Counted from the stretch's first letter, positions 15,477 through 23,267 are shown. The stretch is DNA of 23,267 nt from an uncultured Eubacteriales bacterium (GCA_910583765.1 CAJTYS010000054.1:1-23267); one strand, 5' to 3'. The notes: a model not told the origin generated them from the letters alone. Translations and numbers: made by a program.

Positions 15477-16865
15477 TCATTCGATTCCTTCGCCCTTGTA
15501 GTCTTGGCCGCCGTTTTTCTTTCTAAAGTATAGATATACGGGAACGCTCACCACGTTGACGCCGATTGCGACGAAGGCGGCTTTCGGCGCATCGATGAAT
15601 TCGTTGACCATGAGAATCAGATAAGCGATACAGGTGATGACGATGGTGACTTTTCCACCCCACACCTTGTAAGGCCTTTCGATATCTGGATACTTTTTCC
15701 GCATGATCAAAACTGCGAACACGGTCATGGCGTTGAGGATGGAAGTGGTGAAAATCAGCATATCCGTCAACTCCTCCAGGCTGTTGAACAGCACCAGCAC
15801 CATGGCCATGCCAGAGGCGATGATGATCCCATAAGAAGGAACGCCGTGTTTTTCGTCAAGATGACCGAAAATTTTCGGGAAATACCCTTCCTTGGCCATA
15901 GCGTAGTAAGTACGAGGGTCACAGAGGGTGTTCACGTTGGCTGAACCCACGATGCCGATGGTCATGCAGACGAGAACGATCCACGTCCCTGTCCCGCCCA
16001 AGGTTCTGGCAATAACTTCATTTCCTAAATACAAGTTCTCACTTTCCACCATAGCGATAATGTCTTCGTGAGGCAGGACCCGATACACGGCCAGATAAAA
16101 CAGCGCATAGATCAGGGTCACGCCCACCAGGGATGCGATGATGGCAAAAGGCAGATCTTTTTTCGGGTTTCGCATTTCTTCTGCCACTGTGTTTAGATTA
16201 TACCATCCATCATAAGCCCATAGGGAAGCAAATGTAGCGAACCCCACCATGGAAATGATATTCACAATGCCGCCGCCTTCCGCAGGGGTTCCTTCCAGGG
16301 AAAGGCTCAAATCAGGAGACTGGTCTCCTGTGGCCAGGCCGACCACGATGATCAGCAGGATTGGCACCAGCCTGATGACCATGGAAAAGTTCTGATACAA
16401 GGTCATTTCCTTGACCCCCAGCAAATTAATGACCATTAAGGCAAAAATGATCAGGATCGCAATCACCTTGATCATGACATCGCTCAAATCAAACACTGTC
16501 CTGTAAGCGGTCACTGCAGCCATGGCCAGCGCCGCTACCCCTCCTGAACCCACCAGTAAAAAGCAGGAAAATCCGTTGATGAATCCAAACACAGGGTGAT
16601 AGGCTTTGCTCAAATAGACGGTCTGTCCTCCGGCTACCGGCATGCTGGCCCCCAGCTCAGCGAAACACAATCCCGAAATGATCGTAATGATACCTCCCAC
16701 AATCCAGGCCACCAGGGACCAGCCCATGCTCATCCCTGTACGATCCAGCACATAGCTTCCCAAATAGTAGATGCCTGATCCAATGACCATTCCGGCAACA
16801 ATGCTGATCCCGCTGAATGGCCCTATGGCTTTTTTAAAGCTGCCTTCCTGTTTTTGACTACTCAT
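15477..16865 (-). CDS. APC-family amino acid permease (LAT/SteT-like)
   Basis: This 462-residue integral membrane protein has about 12 hydrophobic segments. The APC signature in TM1 appears as GISIVAGMVIGSGIYYLGS, and the TM6 region as FASLWAYDGWYNLNTVAEE, resembling L-type and SteT amino-acid exchangers. The ATG at 16865 is chosen because GAGGAG lies 7 bases upstream and it leaves a 14-base gap after the dipeptidase stop; an in-frame start at 16889 would overlap that gene. It sits between dipeptidase and transglutaminase genes, suggesting exchange or uptake of amino acids released from peptides. The specific amino acid cannot be read. Confidence 0.88.
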   Translation of the reverse strand: MSSQKQEGSFKKAIGPFSGISIVAGMVIGSGIYYLGSYVLDRTGMSMGWSLVAWIVGGIITIISGLCFAELGASMPVAGGQTVYLSKAYHPVFGFINGFSCFLLVGSGGVAALAMAAVTAYRTVFDLSDVMIKVIAILIIFALMVINLLGVKEMTLYQNFSMVIRLVPILLIIVVGLATGDQSPDLSLSLEGTPAEGGGIVNIISMVGFATFASLWAYDGWYNLNTVAEEMRNPKKDLPFAIIASLVGVTLIYALFYLAVYRVLPHEDIIAMVESENLYLGNEVIARTLGGTGTWIVLVCMTIGIVGSANVNTLCDPRTYYAMAKEGYFPKIFGHLDEKHGVPSYGIIIASGMAMVLVLFNSLEELTDMLIFTTSILNAMTVFAVLIMRKKYPDIERPYKVWGGKVTIVITCIAYLILMVNEFIDAPKAAFVAIGVNVVSVPVYLYFRKKNGGQDYKGEGIE

Positions 16866-16879
16866 GTTTTTTCTCCTCT

Positions 16880-17836
16880 CTATAAACATTCTTTTAAAAT
16901 CCGAAGCGCGTTTTTGTAGCAGATCCGTTCTACCGTTTCTGTGGAAAAAGCCTGCTCCATCCGCAAAAGCAGTTCCCCATAAGAATCATAGCGTTCAATC
17001 TCCATCCCGCAGCTCATGCCGTCAAAATCCGAACCCAGAGCGATATGTTCGTCTCCCATGATGGAGATCATGTGTTTCATATGGGCGATGATGTCTTTCA
17101 CAAGCGTCCCCGATGCCTGCTCCCGCAAAAAAGGCGCATAGAAATTGATGCCTACCGCTCCGCCTGACCGAGCAACGCATTTCAGCTGCTGGTCCGTCAG
17201 GTTCCTGGGATGGTCGCACAATTCCCGAGCGCAGGAATGAGATGCCACGAAAGGCTTTTCACTATATCTGGCCACATCGTAGAACCCACCTTCTGACAAA
17301 TGGGACACATCAATGATCATGCCCAGCTGGTTCATGCGTTCCACAGTTTCTATGCCAAAGGGTTTCAGTCCTTTTCCATGCGCGGTCTGATCTGCGCTGC
17401 TGGGAAATCCGATCTGATTTTCATTGTTCCAAGTCAGGGTCATGAGCCTGACACCTTTTTCATAAAGCAGATCAAGCCTCTGGATATCTCCCTCAAGGAG
17501 CTGCCCGTCTTCTATGGTAAGGATCGATGACATTTTATGATTTCTGTGGTTTTCCATCACATTTTCGTAAGATAACGCAGGCAGGATCACATCCTGATTC
17601 TGTTGCAGCTCAGTTTGATAAAGCGCAAAGATCTCCAGGAACAATTCATATGGTTCCTTTTTGATGCCGATTTCTTGGGCAGCGTTTCCTGCTGGAAGGA
17701 AGATTGCGAAAAACTGTGCCATGGCATGGTTTCGTTCCATGCTCCGCAGATCCACATGCAGGGAATTCTCTCGCAGGTGTTCTTTTTTCAGATAACATTC
17801 CAGCAATGTGTCACAGTGCATATCGATTATATGCAT
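16880..17836 (-). CDS. Membrane-dipeptidase family metallopeptidase (M19, renal dipeptidase-like)
   Basis: This 318-residue amidohydrolase-fold enzyme has the binuclear zinc site of family M19: His7 and Asp9 (IDMHCDT), bridging Glu109 (TIEDG), His179 (VSHLSEGGF) and His200 (ASHSCAREL), plus catalytic Asp270 (LGSDFDG). It hydrolyses dipeptides, often with D- or dehydro-residues at the C-terminal position. No signal peptide or lipid anchor is seen, so it is cytoplasmic. AAGGAGG lies 7 bases before the ATG at 17836. It is the first gene after a sigma-54-type promoter and heads the operon with permease and transglutaminase. Confidence 0.9.
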   Translation of the reverse strand: MHIIDMHCDTLLECYLKKEHLRENSLHVDLRSMERNHAMAQFFAIFLPAGNAAQEIGIKKEPYELFLEIFALYQTELQQNQDVILPALSYENVMENHRNHKMSSILTIEDGQLLEGDIQRLDLLYEKGVRLMTLTWNNENQIGFPSSADQTAHGKGLKPFGIETVERMNQLGMIIDVSHLSEGGFYDVARYSEKPFVASHSCARELCDHPRNLTDQQLKCVARSGGAVGINFYAPFLREQASGTLVKDIIAHMKHMISIMGDEHIALGSDFDGMSCGMEIERYDSYGELLLRMEQAFSTETVERICYKNALRILKECL

Positions 17837-17872
17837 CCTTGTGCCTCCTTTCTTCTATTTGCTTTTATATAA

Positions 17873-17889
17873 CGCAAAAAACATGCCAG
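17873..17889 (-). promoter_or_regulatory. Sigma-54 (-24/-12) promoter for the dipeptidase operon
   Basis: On the minus strand CTGGCATGTTTTTTGCG matches YTGGCACG-N4-TTGCW, with GG and GC exactly 10 bases apart. The mismatches are T for C in the -24 box and the final W. Transcription would start near 17862, leaving a 26-base leader that contains AAGGAGG. A sigma-54 activator is encoded just upstream, which strengthens the call. Confidence 0.75.
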
Positions 17890-17920
17890 CGAGTTTTTTT
17901 CGCTAAAAAGCATGTTTTTT
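17876..17920 (-). terminator. Nested-stem terminator after the activator/beta-lactamase-like operon
   Basis: Outer arms AAAAAACATGC and GCATGTTTTTT (11 bp) enclose an inner stem AGCGA/TCGCT. On the minus strand the hairpin ends in a run of six T. Its 3' arm is part of the sigma-54 promoter sequence. The near-symmetric T and A runs could let it work in both directions. Confidence 0.7.
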
Positions 17921-17938
17921 CTAGAAAAAGCAGGATAG

Positions 17939-17960
17939 AGAGAGGAATTTCATCCTCTCT
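17939..17960. promoter_or_regulatory. Inverted repeat, candidate upstream activator site for the sigma-54 promoter
   Basis: AGAGAGGA and TCCTCTCT flank 6 bases. The centre lies about 88 bases upstream of the predicted start near 17862, within the range of enhancer-binding-protein sites. It could alternatively be a second terminator stem for the gene ending at 18013, although the T-run after it is weak. Confidence 0.45.
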
Positions 17961-17991
17961 TTCGTTTCTTGTTGTTCTGATTTTAGATCAT

Positions 17992-18009
17992 CGTTCTTTT
18001 TTTAGAACG
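17992..18009. repeat. Small inverted repeat just after the beta-lactamase-like gene
   Basis: CGTTCT and AGAACG flank six T bases, 3 bases beyond the stop codon of the beta-lactamase-like gene. It may be part of the 3' end structure or another activator half-site. Six base pairs is weak evidence. Confidence 0.25.
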
Positions 18010-18012
18010 TTT

Positions 18013-18807
18013 CTACGCCCCTGCAGCCCTGCCGCACATGGCAGCCACATCACGCATCACGCCTCTGGCTTTTTCCGCATCCATATCGTGGATGCCCATA
18101 CAGAAAATAAAGGGCCGCGGAGCCATGACAATGGCGGCTTCGTGAAGGGATTCCACGTCAAACCCAGTTTGCTGAGCAACAGAGATGTTGTTGTTGGAAT
18201 ATTGGTACAAAATGTCCCTTCGCTGATGATAAGACAAGATCTCCATCATTTTCTCGCTGGAAGCCGCAGAAATCAGCTGCTTTTTATACAGCCGCTGCAA
18301 TAGGCTGCCCACTTCCCGCAGGGAATGACAATTTCCTGTTTCTGTTTCCCCGCCGTCCCATTCAAAGATCATGCGCCGAACTCTAGTATGGGTCAGCCCC
18401 AGCTGCCGCATGGTCTGATTGACGTTTTCCATGCCCACCATGGACAGCAAAATGTTGAAAGCGGAGTTGTCGCTGATTACCATCATCATGTACAGCAAGT
18501 CCTCTATCTGGAGTTTCATTCCCTGGTGAAGGAAATCCAATACGCCTACTGTTGTTTCGTATTCTTCTTTTGGCGCAGTGAAGGGCAGCTTTTTTTCCAG
18601 TTCATATTCATCTCCCAGTCGGATCCGCCCTTCTTCCACCTGTTTGAACACTTCGATGAGGAGAATCAGTTTGGCGATCCCCAGAGAAGGAAACACATCG
18701 CAGTTTCCCACAAAGCAGCTGGTGTTTTTATGGATGTCACAAAAATAAACGCCTATTTTCCCCTCCAAACTGCCGATCCGATCTTTGATCTGATTCGATA
18801 GATTCAT
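18013..18807 (-). CDS. Beta-lactamase-fold protein lacking the nucleophilic serine (pseudoenzyme candidate)
   Basis: This 264-residue protein follows the class A beta-lactamase pattern (Beta-lactamase2-like). The first motif, normally SxxK in a context such as FPxxSxxKL, reads FPSLGIAKL, so Gly43 (codon GGG) replaces the catalytic serine while Lys46 remains. The second motif SDN is intact (112-114). The third, normally KTG, is QTG (212-214). No signal peptide is present, unlike true beta-lactamases. Its ATG overlaps the stop of the sigma-54 activator by 4 bp with GGAGG upstream, so the two are translationally coupled. It is more likely a cytoplasmic ligand-binding partner of the activator than an enzyme; that role is inferred. 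Confidence 0.75.
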   Translation of the reverse strand: MNLSNQIKDRIGSLEGKIGVYFCDIHKNTSCFVGNCDVFPSLGIAKLILLIEVFKQVEEGRIRLGDEYELEKKLPFTAPKEEYETTVGVLDFLHQGMKLQIEDLLYMMMVISDNSAFNILLSMVGMENVNQTMRQLGLTHTRVRRMIFEWDGGETETGNCHSLREVGSLLQRLYKKQLISAASSEKMMEILSYHQRRDILYQYSNNNISVAQQTGFDVESLHEAAIVMAPRPFIFCMGIHDMDAEKARGVMRDVAAMCGRAAGA

Positions 18808-20582
18808 TCCATATCCTCCACTTCTCGGGCTTCCCCGATCCCGTATTTATGCACTTTGTCGAACAGGTTGGTTTTGCTGATGCCCAGAAAATCAGCCATT
18901 TGCTTTCGATTGCCGTTAAATCGGGTAAAGGCGGCCTGAATGATCTCTTTTTCATAGGCAGCCAGCTTTTCCTTCAATGTGGACGGACAGCTGATGCCAT
19001 CCACAGAATTGTCCAGCACAATGTCTTCTTCTCGAATAAAATGCTCGTCCGCCATGACAACGGCTTTTTCCAGAATGTTTTCCAGTTCCCTGATGTTGCC
19101 GGGCCAGCTGTAAGCCCGCATTTTTTCAAAAGCCTGGCTAGTGAGCATCAGAGTGTCGGTTTCCAGCCGCTGGCAGATAGACGGCAGTGTGTCGCCTATG
19201 ATGCTGTATAGGTCATCGATTCGCTCCCGAAGAGGCGGCAAATGGATGGGGAACACGTTGATGCGATAATACAGGTCCTTTCGGAATCGCCCTTCCTTCA
19301 CCATTTTCTCCAGGTTCTTGTTGGTGGCCACAATGAGCCGGATATCTGCGGAAATTTTCTTCGTGCCGCCGACTCTGTAAAAAGTCCCTTCCTGCAGGAC
19401 TTCCAGCAGCTTGCCTTGAAGCAGGAACGGCAGCTCGGATATTTCGTCCAGGAACAGGGTGCCGCCTCTTGCCATTTCAAAATATCCTAGCTTTCCCCCT
19501 TTTCTCGCACCGGTGAAAGCCCCCTCTTCATAACCGAACAGCTCGCTTTCAATCAGGTTGTAAGCAATGGCCGCACAGTTGGCGTTGACAAAAGGCCCTT
19601 CCGCCCGCCTGCTGTTTTGGTGAATCTTGTTGGCCAGGAAGGTCTTGCCTGTGCCGCTTTCACCTGTTAGCACAATGGTCACGTTTTTGCGGCAGACCTT
19701 GTCCAGCTTTTTGTTGATCTTTTCGATGTTTTGCCCACTGCCTTTTAGCCGGGCCTCACAGCTCAATTCATCCTTTCCGATCTTGATCTCATTGTCAAAA
19801 TACAGCTGGTCGTAAATGGCTGTCCTTTTTCTGATGTTTTCCAGGTAACAGACTTCATCACCTATGGAAAAAAGATCCCAGCCCGGCAAAAGCGTGCCCT
19901 GGTCCTCCATGACCAAAACAGCTGGTTTTCCCTGAAAATCGAAAAACCTCGGCCGCCCTTTCTCTGTCATGGCCGTGATTTTGTCAGCCAGCTCCTTGGG
20001 GAAGAACGCTTCCAGCTCTATGGGCCCCGCTGCTCTCAGGTAAGGGCCGTACTGCCTGCGGGTCAATATGGCCCGCAAATCTTCCACTGTGTCCTCCGAC
20101 TTGCTGAAATACTGGATCTTGCCCTGCCGGACCGCCAGCAGGCAGCCCGCTTTGCCCATGGGCATGGCAAGGGAGGCGCCGTTGACCTGGAGCTCTGCTT
20201 TCGCAGGAGCGTGATTTTCGCTTTGCTTGAGGCGCAGCTGGATCTGTTCGTTGGAATAGATGGTGTCAATCTCTTCCTGGTTTTCAGCTTGGAGGCTGCC
20301 TAGTTTTTTGTAAAAAGGCAGGAAGTTATGGTCTCCATAGCGGCAGATGATCGCTTCCCAGTCTCCATCTCGCTCTTGGACGCTCTGTTCCAGGCCCGCT
20401 AGCTCTTTGATGCCAATACCCTGGCCGCATCTGCCCGCATATAGAAGGATGTCGTTGATTTCTATGGTCCCATGGCTGTGCCACAGGATTTCTGTCCTGT
20501 CATCCCTCGCGAATTTCAGGGTTTCTTTGTCCGGGATGACGCGGGATTTGTTCTGTTGTAAGGCAAAATATCCGATTTCCAT
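18804..20582 (-). CDS. Sigma-54-dependent enhancer-binding protein with unrecognised N-terminal sensor
   Basis: This 592-residue activator has an N-terminal region (1-290) that I cannot assign, an AAA+ domain (about 295-530) and a Fis-type helix-turn-helix (about 558-581). Walker A is GESGTGKT (307-314), the sigma-54-contacting loop is GAFTGA (354-359), and Walker B is TLFLDE (375-380). An arginine-finger region RKDLYYRINVFP follows. It hydrolyses ATP to open sigma-54 promoters. A matching -24/-12 promoter lies in front of the dipeptidase gene immediately downstream. The N-terminus lacks a response-regulator phosphoacceptor pattern, so it probably senses a ligand or partner protein. The ATG at 20582 has AAAGGAAA upstream. 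Confidence 0.92.
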   Translation of the reverse strand: MEIGYFALQQNKSRVIPDKETLKFARDDRTEILWHSHGTIEINDILLYAGRCGQGIGIKELAGLEQSVQERDGDWEAIICRYGDHNFLPFYKKLGSLQAENQEEIDTIYSNEQIQLRLKQSENHAPAKAELQVNGASLAMPMGKAGCLLAVRQGKIQYFSKSEDTVEDLRAILTRRQYGPYLRAAGPIELEAFFPKELADKITAMTEKGRPRFFDFQGKPAVLVMEDQGTLLPGWDLFSIGDEVCYLENIRKRTAIYDQLYFDNEIKIGKDELSCEARLKGSGQNIEKINKKLDKVCRKNVTIVLTGESGTGKTFLANKIHQNSRRAEGPFVNANCAAIAYNLIESELFGYEEGAFTGARKGGKLGYFEMARGGTLFLDEISELPFLLQGKLLEVLQEGTFYRVGGTKKISADIRLIVATNKNLEKMVKEGRFRKDLYYRINVFPIHLPPLRERIDDLYSIIGDTLPSICQRLETDTLMLTSQAFEKMRAYSWPGNIRELENILEKAVVMADEHFIREEDIVLDNSVDGISCPSTLKEKLAAYEKEIIQAAFTRFNGNRKQMADFLGISKTNLFDKVHKYGIGEAREVEDME

Positions 20583-20661
20583 GTTTCGTTTCCTTTTGGG
20601 GATTGGGTGTTATATGATAACAAGTACTTTTTCACTTGATCCCTTACCTTTCAAATTAAGA

Positions 20662-20695
20662 ATTCCATGCGAACAACAGGATGCCCGCATGGAAT
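20662..20695 (-). terminator. Hairpin terminator after the surface protein gene
   Basis: ATTCCATGCG and CGCATGGAAT form a 10-bp stem with a 14-base loop, about 30 bases after the stop codon at 20726. The sequence after it on the minus strand is AT-rich (TCTTAATTT) but not a clean T-run, so efficiency is uncertain. The rest of the gap to 20583 holds no clear promoter for the activator gene. Confidence 0.6.
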
Positions 20696-20725
20696 CGTCT
20701 TTTATTTCACCCTAGCTTTCTTCGC

Positions 20726-23267
20726 TTATCTGACTTTCACCTTCTTCACCTTGCTGTAGGCACCATAGACTTTCGTCTTGCCCGCTTTTTTGTAGGCTCG
20801 CACCTTGGCGAAGTAGGTTTTCTTCCTTTTTAGCTTCGTGAAAGTTTTGGTGACGGTCTTGTTTTTCTTAATGGTGGCCGTCTTTTTGTTCTTTTTGAAT
20901 TTCTTGTCTGTCGCCACTACCGCTTGGTAGCCTGTGGCTTTTTTGTCTCGCTTCCAGGTCAGCTTTAAAGTTCCCCGCTTAGTGGATTTCACCTTGCTCA
21001 GAGTGACCTTCTTTGGCTTTGTGTTTTTCGCGGTGGTCGGCTTTGATTCCGTGGTCGCTTTTGTTGATGGTTTGGCTTCATTTCCATTTGTGGCATTCTG
21101 TTGGCTGTCAGATGAGGAACCTGATGAATCATCATTCCCGTTGCTACCTTCAACCTTCAAAGTGTCACCGGCTTTTTTAATCAAAACATGATCCTGATCA
21201 GAATTGACAGTCACGTTCTCTGTGGCCTCCGGCGTTTGATATTGAACGCTCGTATTCTTGAGATTGTCGGAATGAATGGAAATTCCTTCTTCCGTCTTCT
21301 CCATTGTCACTTGATTGGCCGCGCTGCCGCTGATGGTATATGTCTCAAAGTGATCGGCATCGTCCGTTTGACGATAAGTCACGACATAATCCTGTTTGTC
21401 CAACGATTCGTTGAACTCGATTCGCGCTTTGTTCGCTTTTAAATCCGCCGTTGCTTTCGCGTTCAGCGAAGCGGAAACGGAAACCTCTTCATATCCATCC
21501 GTGATTCCCAATTCGACAGAAGCGTTTGAATCCGATGCGGCGCGTGTGACAGCCGTATCATTTGTCCAATAGAGATAAGGTTCCTCAGCGTCTTTTCTCT
21601 CTGTGCCCTCTGCTGAACCCATGCCAAAGATTTCCTTCAACGCATCGCCGATCAGCTTTGTCGAACTGTACACCATATTGGCGGATTCTTTTTCCACCGT
21701 TCCTTTAGAAACAATGTCATCCAACGCAGGGTCAATATAATTAAAATTTAAATAAGAGGTGGACTGTCCGCCATAGCTGCCGTATTCCCAATCTGTAATG
21801 GCACCGTCTTTCTTTTTCAAAGTCAAGGTTTTGATCAATGCCGGCTCGCCTCCATAAAGGTCATATGCGTAACCATTGCAATCATAGACGGCAATTTTTA
21901 CTGTCGCGTCATCCTCTGACATGATGCCCATTGGAAATAGCGCGTGACCTGTCTTCTCGTCTTTATGAACGCCTATGATCAAGGACTTGCCTTCGCTGAT
22001 GGCCTTATACAATTTAGAAGCGTTGTTGTTGACCATTCTTTCCATCACGTACTTGGATTTAAGCTGATAAATTTGCGCCATTTGGAGATACCGCAAAAAC
22101 GTATAGGAGGATCCGCCTTTTGTGTTTTGCTCCAGCCCCATTAGACAGCCGCTGCCTGACCCGATCGCAGAGATTCCCTTGAATTGACTCTTCCAGGCCC
22201 CTGCGGCATAGGAAAGTCCATAGCAGAGCCCCCGCGTGCCGTCATCTTTCTTTTTGATCCGCGCCGCGCTCAACGGGCCATACAGCTTTTTATAAAGGTC
22301 GATGTCGATTTCCTGAGAGACGCTTGGATTTGTCAATTTAGAATATTCCGCGGGAGAAGTCTTGAAATTCCAAAGTTCTTTATTATTGATCCCGCTAAAT
22401 TTTTCACCCAAGCCACAGTCTCGGTCATAATCCCAAAATTCAATGGCATCAGCGTCAATGGACACATAGTATCTTGTGTCTTTGGAAAGCCGCATTCCAT
22501 TGGCGTTAAATCGGAAAATGAGCGTTGTCAGCTTCCCATCACTATTAGCGGAAATCCGACATGCGTCCGCATCTTCTCTGAGTGCTATTTTTTCCACCTC
22601 ACGGTCAGTTCCATATTCTTTCAAGGAAGCGCAGCCGTTTCCCGTCAGCTTGATTTCCTGGTCAAATTCAATCAGGCATGGGAGCATCGTCAGCTCCGCG
22701 TATTGATGTCCCGATTCTGGAATCAATGAGACAATGTGCGAGCCTGCTCCCGTTTCTTCCACCTTTCCTTCACTTGAAACCGTCCCGGCGGAAGACCAGA
22801 GGTTAGATTTTAGATTCAAGAACAAAGCGGGGCGAATGGCGTGGCCATCAAGGTCGACATAAAGGCCGACGCGGCGGACGGAGCCTTTGTCATACACGCC
22901 GGTGGCACGACTAGAATTATCGCCGGGCGACCGCAGCCACCAATAGCCGTTGCCTTTGTATTCCGTAGAAGTATTTGTATATGCTCCTTGGGATTTCGCA
23001 TAGTCCGTGTTTAACGCTTCTCTGGTCTTCGTGCTGTTCATGTCATTTGGAAACCCATATGCGGGCTTCATGGCCTCATCTATGGACAGGAAAAAAATCT
23101 TGTCCGTAGTGTCGTTGCCGCCTTCCGTACTGTAATAGGAATCGTCCGGGTTCTGGATGGTCTTCTCCTTGATGGCCTCCTGCTCTCCGGAGGTGAAGGC
23201 TTTATTGATGAAATTGTCGCCGGTGTAATCCTTCCCGTTCTTATTGGAGCCGCTCCCGTATCCGTTG
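20726..23267 (-). CDS. Large secreted multidomain protein with papain-like cysteine protease region, 3' part only
   Basis: The frame stays open to the right edge, so at least 846 residues are present and the true start is outside; an internal ATG at 23071 is not the start. From the N-side: a DUF6273-like region (GGNDTTDKIFFLSIDEA, then GYWWLRSPG and HAIRPALFLNL); an Ig-like region with an acidic pattern; a papain-like region with Cys (RGLCYGLSY, codon at 22223-22225), His (TGHALFPMG, 21944-21946) and Asp (VYDCNG, 21881-21883); a Ser/Thr/Asn-rich linker; and a Lys-rich Fn3-like domain at the C-terminus. This is typical of clostridial cell-surface proteins. No sortase motif or membrane anchor occurs at the C-terminus. 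Protease activity is inferred from the triad-like residues. Confidence 0.82.
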   Translation of the reverse strand, partial: NGYGSGSNKNGKDYTGDNFINKAFTSGEQEAIKEKTIQNPDDSYYSTEGGNDTTDKIFFLSIDEAMKPAYGFPNDMNSTKTREALNTDYAKSQGAYTNTSTEYKGNGYWWLRSPGDNSSRATGVYDKGSVRRVGLYVDLDGHAIRPALFLNLKSNLWSSAGTVSSEGKVEETGAGSHIVSLIPESGHQYAELTMLPCLIEFDQEIKLTGNGCASLKEYGTDREVEKIALREDADACRISANSDGKLTTLIFRFNANGMRLSKDTRYYVSIDADAIEFWDYDRDCGLGEKFSGINNKELWNFKTSPAEYSKLTNPSVSQEIDIDLYKKLYGPLSAARIKKKDDGTRGLCYGLSYAAGAWKSQFKGISAIGSGSGCLMGLEQNTKGGSSYTFLRYLQMAQIYQLKSKYVMERMVNNNASKLYKAISEGKSLIIGVHKDEKTGHALFPMGIMSEDDATVKIAVYDCNGYAYDLYGGEPALIKTLTLKKKDGAITDWEYGSYGGQSTSYLNFNYIDPALDDIVSKGTVEKESANMVYSSTKLIGDALKEIFGMGSAEGTERKDAEEPYLYWTNDTAVTRAASDSNASVELGITDGYEEVSVSASLNAKATADLKANKARIEFNESLDKQDYVVTYRQTDDADHFETYTISGSAANQVTMEKTEEGISIHSDNLKNTSVQYQTPEATENVTVNSDQDHVLIKKAGDTLKVEGSNGNDDSSGSSSDSQQNATNGNEAKPSTKATTESKPTTAKNTKPKKVTLSKVKSTKRGTLKLTWKRDKKATGYQAVVATDKKFKKNKKTATIKKNKTVTKTFTKLKRKKTYFAKVRAYKKAGKTKVYGAYSKVKKVKVR

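Noticed and set aside
16880..18807. Beta-lactam resistance unit (M19 dipeptidase plus beta-lactamase-like protein)
   Set aside because: The beta-lactamase-like protein lacks the nucleophilic serine and an export signal, and the dipeptidase is in a permease operon.
20621..20638. Inverted repeat CAAGT-N8-ACTTG upstream of the sigma-54 activator, possible autoregulatory site
   Set aside because: Only 5-bp arms in AT-rich sequence, and no matching promoter could be placed.

Overview
The window looks like a chromosomal segment of an obligately anaerobic Clostridia-type Firmicute with an amino-acid or butyrate type of fermentation. This rests on an acyl-CoA dehydrogenase/ETF pair, a crotonase with a YdiF-type CoA-transferase, a glycyl radical enzyme with its radical-SAM activase, strong AGGAGG-type ribosome binding sites, and a large secreted protein with DUF6273-, papain-like and Fn3-like regions. 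The species cannot be named from the sequence alone. I saw no rRNA, tRNA, CRISPR array, insertion sequence or phage gene.

Left region (1-5360), crotonyl-CoA/butyryl-CoA metabolism. On the minus strand are an iron-dependent alcohol dehydrogenase, a butyryl-CoA-dehydrogenase-like enzyme, and the first 30 codons of etfB running off the left edge. Divergent to them, on the plus strand, are crotonase and a CoA-transferase, closed by a strong hairpin terminator. The 416-bp divergent region holds good sigma-70-like promoters in both directions and a near-perfect Rex (NADH/NAD+ sensor) operator next to the alcohol dehydrogenase promoter.

Middle region (5419-13994), a glycyl radical enzyme (GRE) locus without microcompartment genes. 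Reading leftwards on the minus strand: CoA-acylating aldehyde dehydrogenase, small ABM-fold protein, GRE activase, GRE, small two-helix membrane protein, sodium:solute symporter, and an unrecognised 153-residue protein. A LysR-type regulator is transcribed divergently. The logic is uptake by the symporter, radical elimination or C-X cleavage by the GRE to an aldehyde, and oxidation of the aldehyde to an acyl-CoA. The substrate cannot be read from the sequence. This is the best candidate for an undescribed catabolic pathway here.

Right-middle region (14061-20582), a peptide/amino-acid module on the minus strand. A sigma-54 enhancer-binding protein overlaps by 4 bp a beta-lactamase-fold protein that lacks the nucleophilic serine. 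Next come a terminator and a sigma-54 (-24/-12) promoter embedded in it. That promoter reads into an M19 dipeptidase, an APC-family amino-acid permease and a cytoplasmic transglutaminase-like protein. The activator is therefore the likely regulator of the adjacent operon.

Right edge (20726-23267): the 3' part of a very large secreted protein gene (DUF6273-like, Ig-like, papain-like and Fn3-like regions) whose start lies outside the window.
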